Shown piece by piece: positions 10,758-20,644 of a stretch of DNA of 64,000 nucleotides (the first letter of the stretch is position 1; each line of letters begins with the position of its first letter). Location: positions 124,001-188,000 of the forward strand of contig NZ_JAASTZ010000002.1 in NCBI RefSeq assembly GCF_014322765.1, given 5' to 3'. The notes under the pieces are model-generated. The model was not told the DNA's origin. It was given only the letters and a program-made list of their open reading frames with translations, and made no database searches. The position numbers and the translations under genes were made by a program. This DNA is from Listeria immobilis. GTDB lineage: Bacteria; Bacillota; Bacilli; Lactobacillales; Listeriaceae.

Positions 10758-13700
10758 ATGAAAAGATGGGTAAAGACAAAAAAACTACTACTTAGTATGA
10801 CGGCTTCGGTGATGATTTTATCACTATTACCTGCTTATGTACCACTTGCTGAGGAGACAGCAACTGGAGTAGAAGCACCAACGAAAACGTCCGAAGAAAG
10901 TGTACCAACTGAAGTAAAAGAAGAACGAACTGAAAACGAAATTGTTTACGATAATCACGACGGGAGTTTTACCAAGCAAATTTTTGCTGATCCAATCAAT
11001 ATGGAAGTTGATGGGGATATGGCGCGAATTGATGCTAACGTGGAAAAAGAAACAGAATCCGGGATGATTGTTCCAAAACAAACACCACTTGATTTAGGAT
11101 TTTTAGAGCAAATGGAAAATGGAGCATACCAAAAGCTTACCAAGGCAGGCGCGGAAGTCACTTTCCGATTAAAAGGGGCTCGCCAAGGAGAAACAGAGCA
11201 TGCGGTAACTGATCAGCCGGCAACATACCAGGAAAATGAAGTTACGTACAAGGAGGTCTTTCCAAAAACAGATTTACGGCATTTAACCTTTCCGCAATCA
11301 GTAAAGGAAGACTTAGTACTGCAAGAACCAAACCAGATAGATACGTATGTTTATCAAGTAGAAACAAAACTAGACGTAAAAAAAGCAGAAAATGGCGACG
11401 TGATTTTTGAAAATAAAGCAGGCGATACATTATACACGCTTCCAAAACCAGTAATGACTGATTCTAATGTCGGTGAGGAAACTGGCGAGGCAGCTTTGTC
11501 TGAAGATGTCTCTTTTGAAGTAAAACCACTTACAAAAACCGTCTATGAATTACAACTCAAAGTAGATACTGAATGGCTAAATGATGCCGAACGAGTTTAT
11601 CCAGTTTATATTGATCCATCTGTCCGCTTAGATGAAGTTTATAATGCGAATGTCAATTCAGCCAATCCGACAACAACGAATATCGGCAGTAAATTATGGG
11701 ATTCTGGTCAAAATGCCTATACTTTAAAACTAGGGAAATGGGATAACTCAACTGGCAATAACGCTGCATTTTTAAAAATGGATACATCTACATTAAACAA
11801 AGCGACTATTTCCAAAGCCACATTAAAAGTGTATAACATTTGGCATATGTCCCCCACTTTGAAAAATGATCTTTGGTATTATGAAGCCAAAGCAAACTGG
11901 TCTCCATGGCAAGTAACATGGAATACCGTGCCACCTGTAACTCGTTTAGGAAGTGTAAATGTCGGACGTGGCGAGTGGGCAAATCTTGATGTTACTAATA
12001 CCGTTCAAGCGTGGGCAAGTGGTACGCGAGCAAATTACGGTTTCCGATTAGGCACAAATAGCGAGCAAACCTACTGGAAAAAATTAGTTGCAAGTGAAAA
12101 TAATAAGAATTATCCATATCTAGAAGTGAACTATACTTACGCAAAACCGGAAAAACCAACAGTAAAAACAACATCAAACGGTATTGGAACAGGTACTGGT
12201 TCGCTGGATTTATCTTGGAAAGCGGTCCCGGGAGCTACAAGTTACAACATCGTCATCTCCAATGGATACAAATATGAATACTTTAATACAGGAAGCACAG
12301 CAACTACATGGAGTACAAAAGGTAAAAAAATCTTCCCAACTGCTACCGAAATAGCGAACGGCGAGTTTGAATTTCACCATGATGGAAAAGGAGCAGAATT
12401 TGCGCTTGATCCACGAGAACAATATGAAAATGCCTTCCAAGCCGGAAGTACATTTGGTTTACGTAATTTAACACGCTACTTAGTTAGAGTGCAAGCCGTT
12501 TATCCTGGTGGAGAAAGCCCGACTTCAGATCTAGTTTTCGCTTATATGCCAATTGAAAAACCAAAACCACCAGTTGCAAAAGCTTATGCCAATTTGGCGC
12601 ATAAAGAAACTGGTTATGTTGAGCTAAATTGGGAAAAGAGTCCAATGGCGGATGGCTATAAAGTGCTCGTTTTTAATGGGAAAGCCTATGAACAGTATGA
12701 TGTTGGAACTGCCACAAAATGGACGACACAAAACAAAGGGATTTGGCCAACAAAAGAAGAAATTGCAGAAGGGAAATTTGCACTTCATCAAGATGGAAAT
12801 GGTGCTGAACTAGCAAAGGATCCTTCTCCGGTATATACAAACTCTGGTGGAAACTACAAGGAACGCCAAAATTATTGGTTCCGAGTTATCGCATATCAAA
12901 AAGCAGGCAATAATGCAACAAGTGTCCAATCAGAACCAGCTACACCAACTATTCCAGAAGCTGTGAATAAACAACTAGGAATGGTCGATTACTGGACAAG
13001 CGTGCCAGTGCGTGGTGGAGAAGTCAACGCAACTAATGGTAACTTTTTATTCCACGAAACCGATTTTGAACTCGACGGGCGAGGTCCAAGCATTAATGTT
13101 AACCGAACCTTTAACAGCCAAGATGAAGCGACGGGGATTTTTGGAAAAGGCTGGACAAGTACACTGGAAGAAAAACTCGTAGAAGAAGCAAATGGAGATA
13201 TTATTTGGATAGAATCAGATAAGAAAGTCCATCGTTTTACGAAAAAAGGTGATAAATACGAAGCGCCACCAGGGATTTATTCCGAAATCACTAAAAATAC
13301 AAATGGGTATTTAAAAACAGAAGAAGACAAGGCAGAAACCCGTTTTCTTCTTGATGGCCGTTTAGCTTCCGAAAAAGATACAAAGGGTAATCAGCTTACC
13401 TATAATTACACAGATGGCAAATTGTCAAGCTTACGTGATGCTTCTGGTCGAACGATTACGCTTACTTATGACGGCGATTTAGTTACCAAACTAGTCGGAC
13501 CAGATAATCGAACCATCACTTACACCTAAAACGACAAACAAGAACTAACAGCCTCTTCCACAGCTCGAGGCAAAATGTATCGCTACGGTTACACAGATGG
13601 CTTATTAACATCGATTTATGATCCAAAACATACCGCAGAAAAACCGTATGAAACCAAATTTGCATATGAAGAAGAAAAACTAACGGAAATTACTGATCCA

Positions 13701-16700
13701 GTTGGGAAAAAGACGACACTTTCCTACGACAAAGATGGTCAGCAAACCACTTTAACTAATGAGAAAAAGAAAAAAACGATTTATGAATACAACGATGCTG
13801 GAAATCCTAAGAAAGAAATTGTTGATGCAGACGGCTTAAAACTAACAACCACTTATACGTATGAATCAAATAATTTAACAAAAGAAGTCAATCCAAAAGG
13901 TCAAGCGGAAACATATACTTATGATGCAGATGGTAATGTGACGCAGATGACGGATGCTTATGGTACGGAATCTTACACGTACAATAATAACAATGACGTA
14001 ACAAGTGCGACTGACACAGAAGGACGCGAAACAACAATTGCTTATGATGGCACTGACGCCGTATCCGAAACTATTGCAACAGAATCTCAAGTATCATCCG
14101 TAACACAATATGATGGATATGGAAACCCAATCCGTGGAAGCGGAGAACTAGCATCTGGTGGGAATCTTGTGCAAAATAGCGGCTTTGAGAATGGAACAAG
14201 TCTGTCAAATTGGCGACTAGTCCAATGGAGTGCAAAAGGCAGCATGACAGTAGACACAACTCAATCAGCACCGGGAGCGCTCGGTGGAACTGGCTCGGTC
14301 AAAATAACAAGTGAGGCACTAACCACCGATAAAGGCTATTCCGCAGCTATCCAAAGTGTGGATGTCGAACCAGAAACAACCTATACACTTAGCGCTTGGA
14401 CAAAAACTTCTGGAATGACAAATGCAGACGGAATTCTCATCGGTCGTTTACAAGATGCGAACGCAAAAGACATCACTGATGGAAGTGTATGGCAATCCAA
14501 CCGCCCGACATCCATCAAAAATAACGGTAACTGGGTAAAACGCCAACTAACTTTTAAAACAACTAAAAACACTCGTCAAGTATTACTTTATTTAGATAAC
14601 GAACAACCAGCACCGCACAAAGGAAAAGGCACCGTTTGGTATGACAACATTCAATTCGAAAAAGGGAGTGTGGCTTCTAGCTATAACCCAGTAGTTAATA
14701 GTAGTGTGGAAAATCATAATGGAACACTTCCAACAGGATGGATGCGCACAGGGAACACCGCGCTAACGCAAGCGAAAGTGGTTGATAATGAAAGCTTTAG
14801 TGGAGACAGTTCTGTGTATTTTGAACGAAAAGCAACAAGTGAAGCCTACACACATATTGTCCAAGATGTTCCTGTAAACCAGAAAGTAGCCAAAGCATTA
14901 ACTCTGACAGCACTTTCCAAATCAGAAGATGCTAAATCTGGTGGCAGCACAATAGCGATGTCAAATGACTACTCGATTTGGGGCACGATTACTTACCAAG
15001 ACGGCACCACTTCTTCCGTCCAAGGGCAATTCCCACTTGGAACCAATGACTGGAACCGGAGTGCGGTAGTTATTAAGCCAACCAAGCCAATTAAAATGAT
15101 CAAAGCCTACACCATGTTCCGCAACGGCTTAACCGGAAAAGCTTGGTTTGATGATATTCGCGTTATGGAAGATGAAGTGTTAACAAAAGACGAATATGAT
15201 GCAGCAGGTAATTACGTCGCGGCAAGTTACGATGAAGAAGGTCGTAAAATTAGCTTTACTTACGATAATTACGGCAACACCACATCCGAAACAGACGAAA
15301 AAGGCAATAAAAAAACCTTGACTTACGATGCAGACAACGCGCTAATCGACACCAAGCTCGCAAACGGCACATCAGTAGCCTACAAATACGATGACAACGG
15401 CAATACTACCGAAAAAAATGTTACAGCATCCGGGAAAACACACAAAAACAGCTACGAATACGATGTCGACAATAAAATCACCTCATTTACCGACGCACTA
15501 AATCGCACCATCAAGTATGAATACGATGCAGCCGGTAATGAAACAAAAGCCATTTTGCCAAATGGTCGAGTAACAGAAAGCACGTATGATTCAGCTGACC
15601 GAATGAACGGAATTAAATGGAACGATGAGCCTGCATTTAAGTTCCAATATGATCCAAACGGCAATCAAACAAAAGTCACGGATGAAATTAATGGCTTAGT
15701 CACCGACAAAACTTACGACGACGCCAACCGTATCACCAAAGTAGCCGAACGCTCTGGCGCAATAAGTTACACCTACAAAGATAAACCGACAGCAGACAAC
15801 AAAGGAAAAACTGATAAAGTCGGGGAAGTCGCAATCAGTCATGGCAGCTACACAGCAAAAACATCTTACACTTATAACGATTTAGACCAAAATACCCGCG
15901 TTAATGATGGAAGTAAAAACGCCTATTTTGAGTTTGATGAATTTGGGAATGTCAATGTTTACACAGCAGGAAATGGTTCCGCAGCTAACTACACTTACGA
16001 CAGTACCCAAAAAGTAACGAATGTAGCTGTTGGTAGTGCAGACGGAACCCCAATTTTAGACGAAAGCTATACCTACGATGCAGCAAGCAACCGCACAAGC
16101 ATCGACAACAAACAAGATGGAAAAACAACCTATGAATACGATGCAATCAATCAATTAACAAAAGAAACACTACCAAACGGAACTGTAAAGTCTTATACGT
16201 ATGATGGTTTCGGAAACCGCACCCAAGTCGCAATCAGCGGAAACGAGACAAAAACAATTGCTGCAAGTTATAATGATGGTAATCAACTAGTTTCGTGGAA
16301 CGGAGAAGCACTAACTTATGATACCAATGGAAACCGCACCAGCGACGGCAAATTCACCTACACTTGGGACACAGGCGACCGTCTAATCAACATCACCAAA
16401 AAAGACGAAAGCAAACCATTCACCACCTACAGCTATGATGACGATAACCGCCGCTTGTCGAAAACAGTCAATGGCGTGACGACCAATTATCATTATGATG
16501 GCGATAGTATAGATGTTTTGTATGAGACTGATAGCGATGGCAAGGTTATCCGTCAGTATGTCTACTCAGATAGCGGAGTCCGTTTAGCGATGAAGATGAA
16601 CGGCAAAACACTTTATTACCATTACAATGCACATGGCGATGTGGTTGCGTTGACGGATGAGGCAAGTAAAATGGTAGCAGAATACGCGTATGATGCTTGG

Positions 16701-17324
16701 GGAAATGTATTAAAAAGCGAAGCGACAACAGAAGAAGCCAAAGCCAATCCATATGGTTACGCGGGATATACGTATGACAAGGAAATTGAACAATATTACT
16801 TGATGGCACGTTACTACGACCCGGAGCAAGGTGTGTTTACAGCATACGATCCAGACCCAGGAGATGAAGACGACCCACAGACGATGAATGGGTATAATTA
16901 TGCGAATAATAATCCGGTGATGATGATTGACCCAGATGGAAATGTCGCGTGGTGGATTGGAGCAGCCGGTTTTGGGGCGGCGTTCGAGTTAGGTTCGTAT
17001 TTATGGAATAATCGTAAAAAAGGATATTCATGGAAAGGCGCAGGTAAGGCTGCTTTATGGGGAGCGGCTAAAGGCGTATTATCAACAGGAGGATTTAGGT
17101 ATATCGCGGGTACTAGAAAACCATTAACATATCTTATGAAGGGTGCAAAGAAAAGAAATATACCACGTGAAATTAGGATTGGAATTAAGAGTGTTAAAAG
17201 GACATATAGAAAATATTCTAAAGTAATTAAAAAAAGTTCCAAAAGAGTTAAAAAATTTGATTATAGTAAAAAGAAAGTATATAAAGGCAAGATTATGAAA
17301 AAGAGAAAGCGAAAGAGAAAATAA
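10758..17324 (+). pseudogene. wapA: WapA/RHS-type giant cell-surface polymorphic toxin, interrupted by one in-frame stop
   Basis: Two reading frames, 10758-13529 (923 aa) and 13575-17324 (1249 aa), are in the same frame and separated only by a TAA at 13527-13529; without it the product would be ~2188 aa. Visible parts: signal peptide (~1-32); a DNRLRE-like beta domain (~290-460); two fibronectin-like units (~470-600, 610-735); an RHS-entry region (VDYWTSVPVRGGEVN, ~748 on) and many YD repeats; carbohydrate-binding-like inserts (~1130-1290, 1310-1460); and the RHS end motif DPDG at ~2060. A variable ~130-aa C-terminus rich in Lys/Arg follows. The upstream part alone lacks the RHS shell and toxin end. 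Confidence 0.88.
13527..13529 (+). other. Premature TAA stop inside the WapA-like gene
   Basis: The codon follows ...TITYT and is followed in the same frame by NDKQELTASS and then intact RHS repeats. In YD repeats this position is normally tyrosine, so a single base change (TAT or TAC to TAA) explains it. No base insertion or deletion is needed. A sequencing error cannot be excluded from the window alone. Confidence 0.85.
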
Positions 17325-17349
17325 AAATATTAATATAAGGCTGTGGAAA

Positions 17350-17517
17350 ATGAATATTCTAATAGGTGTGAGTTGTTTAATATTAAGTATATTAATATTC
17401 TGTGTATGTTTGCATATTGCTGGGAAAGTTAGCAATAAGGTAGTTGCAAATATTTGGACATATCTGGGCATTATTTTGTCTTGTATAGGGCTAATTATGT
17501 TTTGGATAATAACCTAA
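17350..17517 (+). CDS. Small two-span membrane protein, candidate immunity protein for the WapA C-terminus
   Basis: A 55-aa frame starting ATG at 17350, 25 bases after the WapA stop, with AAGG nine bases upstream. It has two hydrophobic segments (residues ~3-22 and ~36-54) separated by a short polar stretch with two lysines. It occupies the place where polymorphic toxin immunity genes sit, and a similar small membrane protein follows the decayed toxin cassette at 19241. I do not recognise the family; the immunity role is inferred only from position and recurrence. Confidence 0.55.
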   Translation: MNILIGVSCLILSILIFCVCLHIAGKVSNKVVANIWTYLGIILSCIGLIMFWIIT

Positions 17518-17587
17518 AGTTTTAATAAAATTCACAAATAGAAAAATGATCATTTTAAAAACAATTAATAATAAGGAGAATCCAAAA

Positions 17588-18142
17588 ATGTCGACAAAAT
17601 TCATGTACGAAAGATTACTAAAATGCCAAGAAGCACAAAAACTAGTAGCCATCTACACATCACGAGAAGATGATTATTTCGAAGCCGGCTACATTGAAGC
17701 AGTTACCACGAGCGATGTTATGTTTCGCGCAAGGCGTTCAGACGGTTACGAAGAAGGACATGTCGTTCTTCCGTTAGAGCTAGTGTATCGAATAGAAATA
17801 GATACAGCGCATTTAAAAACTGCCGAACTACTTGCAAAACATCTGAATCAACCAAAAAGCCCAGGATTATTTGAAAAAGCACCAAACAAAAAGCATTCTC
17901 TTTTCGAAATTGCTGCAGATTATGTATACCAAAGTGAAGAGATAGTCATTATTGACATCATAGGAGACGAAACTCAAGTTATTGGAATTATCGCTGCAGA
18001 CGAATATGAAGGATTAGAAATTACTTTGGTGGATGACGAGGGTCGATTAGATGGGACTTGCTGGATCAAAAAAGAAGATATTCTTGCCTTGCGTTTTGGT
18101 GGAAGTGTGGAACAAGATTTAATGAGCAAGCTAAAAAGATAA
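17588..18142 (+). CDS. Unrecognised 184-aa protein with two beta-rich repeats, toxin-locus associated
   Basis: The ATG at 17588 follows AAGGAG (17573-17578); a longer frame from 17546 lacks such a site. The protein seems to hold two related beta-barrel-like halves: residues ~14-75 (KLVAIYTSREDDYFEAGYIE...) and ~118-180 (IVIIDIIGDETQVIGIIAAD...), each ending in an acidic loop and a LELVYRI or KEDILALRF strand. No signal peptide or membrane segment, so cytoplasmic. The C-terminal ~25 residues recur, degenerate, at 18629-18745. This suggests a duplicated toxin-accessory or immunity gene; biochemical function unknown. Confidence 0.75.
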   Translation: MSTKFMYERLLKCQEAQKLVAIYTSREDDYFEAGYIEAVTTSDVMFRARRSDGYEEGHVVLPLELVYRIEIDTAHLKTAELLAKHLNQPKSPGLFEKAPNKKHSLFEIAADYVYQSEEIVIIDIIGDETQVIGIIAADEYEGLEITLVDDEGRLDGTCWIKKEDILALRFGGSVEQDLMSKLKR

Positions 18143-18209
18143 CGTAGACTCATATCAACTATCATTTAGGTTGAAAAAAAGCTATTAAACATTTAGGAAG
18201 GGGCTAATC

Positions 18210-18623
18210 ATGTCTTTGAAAAGGAAAAAGGGCACTTTAAATCAAGCGATAGGAAACGAGTTGTATAAATACCCTGAAAAAAGGCTTCATGAAACGCACA
18301 TTAACTTGCATGAGGCCAGCTTGGAATTTATATTTGCTGAAAATGATGAAGATGATACCCCGCTAACATTAAAAATAGAAGGGGTAACGGCTTATTACTT
18401 TCAAAGAGACTACGGAGAGAGTAGACATGATTTAGATACTGAAAAAAGTTCTTTGTTACTAATTGAAACGCTTGAAGTAGTTGTGCCTCCTTTTAATATA
18501 GGACATAACCAAACGGATTTTTTGGCTGAAGGAAATCTTGTTCTTGAGTTAGATAGAATGAGCTATGTTATAGAATGTAAAAAAATTAAATTAAACGATG
18601 TAGTTTTTAATTTAGATAAGTAA
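18210..18623 (+). CDS. Unrecognised 137-aa soluble protein, possible immunity protein
   Basis: The ATG follows GGAAGGGG about eight bases upstream. The protein has no signal peptide or membrane segments, is rich in acidic residues, and is predicted mostly beta (…LEFIFAEND…LTLKIEGVTAYYF…VLELDRMSYVIECKKIKLND). It lies between the 184-aa protein and the decayed toxin cassette, so a role in toxin neutralisation is plausible but not shown. I do not recognise the family with certainty. Confidence 0.65.
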   Translation: MSLKRKKGTLNQAIGNELYKYPEKRLHETHINLHEASLEFIFAENDEDDTPLTLKIEGVTAYYFQRDYGESRHDLDTEKSSLLLIETLEVVVPPFNIGHNQTDFLAEGNLVLELDRMSYVIECKKIKLNDVVFNLDK

Positions 18624-18628
18624 TTATC

Positions 18629-18745
18629 AATAAAGAAGACATCCTAACCGTCCTTTTTGGTGGGACTGTAAAACGAGAAGTAATGAAAAATGACAAAAAT
18701 AAACCAACAGACCCCTACTCGAATCTGGAGGAGGGGTTATTTTAA
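18629..18745 (+). pseudogene. C-terminal remnant of a paralog of the 184-aa protein
   Basis: Reading from 18629, the frame gives NKEDILTVLFGGTVKREVM, which aligns with KKEDILALRFGGSVEQDLM at the end of the intact gene at 17588-18142, followed by a short extra tail and a stop at 18743-18745. No start codon or N-terminal part is present. This shows the locus once carried a second copy of that gene. Confidence 0.75.
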
Positions 18746-18825
18746 AAAATGTAAGAGGAAGAAAAAATGGTCGTGGGAATATATTGTAAAGTACAGCGAC
18801 AATAACAAAATCCAAAACCAATCCC

Positions 18826-19240
18826 AATCCCTATGGTTACGCGGGATGTACGTATGACAAAGAAATCGAACAATATTACTTGATGGCACGTTACTACGAC
18901 CCAGAGCAAGGTGTACTTACAGCGATTGACCCAGACCCAGGCGATGAACACGACCCACAAACAATGAATGGGTAATAATTATGTCGGAAATAATCCGGTG
19001 ATGATGTTTGACCCGGATGGGAATGTCACATGATGGATTGCAGCAGTCGGTTTTGGGGCTTTTGAAGGGGGAGTAGAATATTTATTAACAACTAAGAAGA
19101 AAAGCTGGAAAGGTTTTGGGAAAGCGGTGGGTAAAGGAGCTATTTTAGGTCTTGGATTTGGTAAGTTTTACAAAGGGGCCAAGTTTTTAAAATCAACAAA
19201 AATAGAAAAAAGGCTTGAAAAAAGAGAGGAGTTTATTTAA
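18826..19240 (+). pseudogene. Orphan WapA/RHS C-terminal cassette (decayed duplicate)
   Basis: Bases 18826-19059 match 16746-16978 of the main gene (RHS end from the YGYAG motif to just past DPDG). One extra base in GGGTAATAATTATG shifts the frame, and a TGG to TGA change at 19031-19033 adds a stop. After the match, the sequence diverges into a different tail (FEGGVEYLLTTKKKSWKGFG...) ending with TAA at 19238-19240. It resembles orphan RHS or CdiA toxin modules that can recombine onto the main gene. No start or ribosome site of its own. Confidence 0.82.
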
Positions 19241-19396
19241 TTGTTATTAACAATTTATATATTTCTAGTAATTATCTGTTTAATAATTTGTCTTTATTTA
19301 GAGTCAAAAAAGCAAAAATGGAGTAAGTTTTTGTTTTGGTCAGTATTTGCTATTGGAGTATTTTTTACAATAAGGATAGGGGATTTGTTTTTATGA
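19241..19396 (+). CDS. Small two-span membrane protein after the orphan toxin cassette
   Basis: A 51-aa frame begins with TTG at 19241, directly after the cassette stop codon, with GAGAGGAG about nine bases upstream. Two hydrophobic stretches (~2-18, ~30-45) flank a basic loop SKKQKW. Layout and size match the 55-aa protein behind the intact WapA tail, so it may be the cognate immunity protein of the orphan cassette. Sequence similarity between the two is low. Confidence 0.5.
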   Translation: MLLTIYIFLVIICLIICLYLESKKQKWSKFLFWSVFAIGVFFTIRIGDLFL

Positions 19397-19875
19397 AAGA
19401 TGCATGGTAAATCTAATATGAACAGAGTCGCCTAAGTGTCTTCTTTTAGAGGAGAATGTATTTATAAAACTATACAATAAAAATAACCATTTCGGAAGCA
19501 AGTAATAGATAGTAGGAAGAAATATTCACTTGAAATTAAAGAATTTAAATTTAAGAAAAGAAAACTGAAAATCGATAATATAATAAAAAGGAAATTCTAA
19601 AATGAAATACACCAATTAGAAATATTAGATTAAGATTCTATTTATGAAGTATACAATGACATTGACTCGTCAGAAAATTTTAAGCAAGATCGACAGTGTA
19701 TAATACAGATATTATCGAAGTGAGTATGGATACTAAACAGTTGAAATTTACGATAAGTAATATTACTAAATAAACTTGAACTAGTTTAGAAATACTCCAT
19801 TATTTAAATTAGATGAATGAGTTATATGAAAAAGTAATAACTAGAAAATACTAAAATTACTGGAGTTGAAATTTA
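19397..19875. other. AT-rich non-coding stretch, probably decayed coding sequence
   Basis: No open frame of useful size. Several short frames interrupted by stops are visible, for example ending VSMDTKQLKFTISNITK just before 19773, and isolated AAGGAAATTCTAAAATG at ~19591 looks like a leftover ribosome site and start. Read together with its surroundings this is likely an eroded toxin or immunity gene. Confidence 0.4.
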
Positions 19876-20139
19876 TTGGCTTTTCTCAAAAAAAATAGCT
19901 TTTTATTATTTTTGATATTCTTTTTTATGAGCGCCATCTTAATTAATATGTTTTTTAATAATTTACTAACAGATATTATTGTTACTGTGTTTTTAGGAGT
20001 AGAAACATTATTAATCATAGGTATCTCAGTAGAAATTACTGATAATAAAAATCAAAAGAAACGTACAACAAAAATTAATGAAATATACTTATTTGTTTTG
20101 TTTATTATAACGCTAGTTGCATCATATTTATTTTACTAA
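19876..20139 (+). CDS. Small membrane protein of the toxin region (87 aa)
   Basis: Starts at TTG 19876 (LeuAlaPheLeuLysLys) with GGAG about 11 bases upstream. Three hydrophobic spans are visible (~8-27, ~29-52, ~68-86), with a charged loop DNKNQKKRTTK between the second and third. Overlapping or abutting a further 54-aa membrane protein downstream. No recognised family. Repetition of such small hydrophobic genes after RHS tails suggests membrane-acting toxins and matching immunity proteins. Confidence 0.55.
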   Translation: MAFLKKNSFLLFLIFFFMSAILINMFFNNLLTDIIVTVFLGVETLLIIGISVEITDNKNQKKRTTKINEIYLFVLFIITLVASYLFY

Positions 20140-20157
20140 GGAGGAAAGTTTTTTATT

Positions 20158-20322
20158 GTGGCTATTTCAATTGCATCTTTGATTAACCTAGTAATAATTG
20201 CAGTATTATATTTAATTAAAAGAAATAAAAAAGGTGTGAAGTGTAAAGTTTTCCTCGCTGTCATCCTATGTACTTTCTCCGTTGTAATGTATGCATATCT
20301 CGCGGTGTATAGTTGGTTTTAG
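20158..20322 (+). CDS. Small two-span membrane protein (54 aa)
   Basis: A frame from GTG 20158 to TAG 20322, preceded by AAGGAGG at 20138-20144 (a rather long 13-base spacing). It has two hydrophobic segments (~2-20 and ~31-53) joined by a basic loop KRNKKGVK. Organisation is the same as the 55-aa and 51-aa proteins at 17350 and 19241. Too short for a firm call; listed as a likely fourth member of the small membrane protein series. Confidence 0.5.
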   Translation: MAISIASLINLVIIAVLYLIKRNKKGVKCKVFLAVILCTFSVVMYAYLAVYSWF

Positions 20323-20644
20323 TGCTATATGAAAATTTTGATAAAAAGTGCTCAGCTATAGAATTTATTGGGATAATCAGCGGATTAAAAAGAAAATACA
20401 TCGTTAAATTTAAAAACCAACAATAAATTAGTAATGCAATCAATTTGGAATACTAAAATCGTCTAATAAAAGGGCGCGATTTGTAATGATTAAATTTTCC
20501 TAGATATAATAAAACTAGTTGAAGGTATTGAAAGAGGCTACAAATTATCGTTAGAATATCGACAATCTATAGCCTAATCTATTGCTTTTTAAATACAATT
20601 TCAGTTTAATGGAACAACTACAAACAACTTAATACCCTTTTTGT
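20323..20644. other. AT-rich gap with possible gene fragments
   Basis: No intact gene. The in-frame stretch after 20323 (…IEFIGIISGLKRKYIVKF…) loosely recalls the repeat of the 184-aa protein, and another fragment near 20510-20580 reads DIIKLVEGIERGYKLSLEY. Both are interrupted and may be coincidental. Marks the end of the toxin region before the convergent acyl-CoA ligase. Confidence 0.3.

Noticed and set aside
13575-17324. Treating the second half of the WapA-like gene as an independent protein
   Set aside because: It is in the same frame as the first half, lacks a ribosome binding site and signal peptide at 13575, and its start lies in the middle of an RHS repeat.
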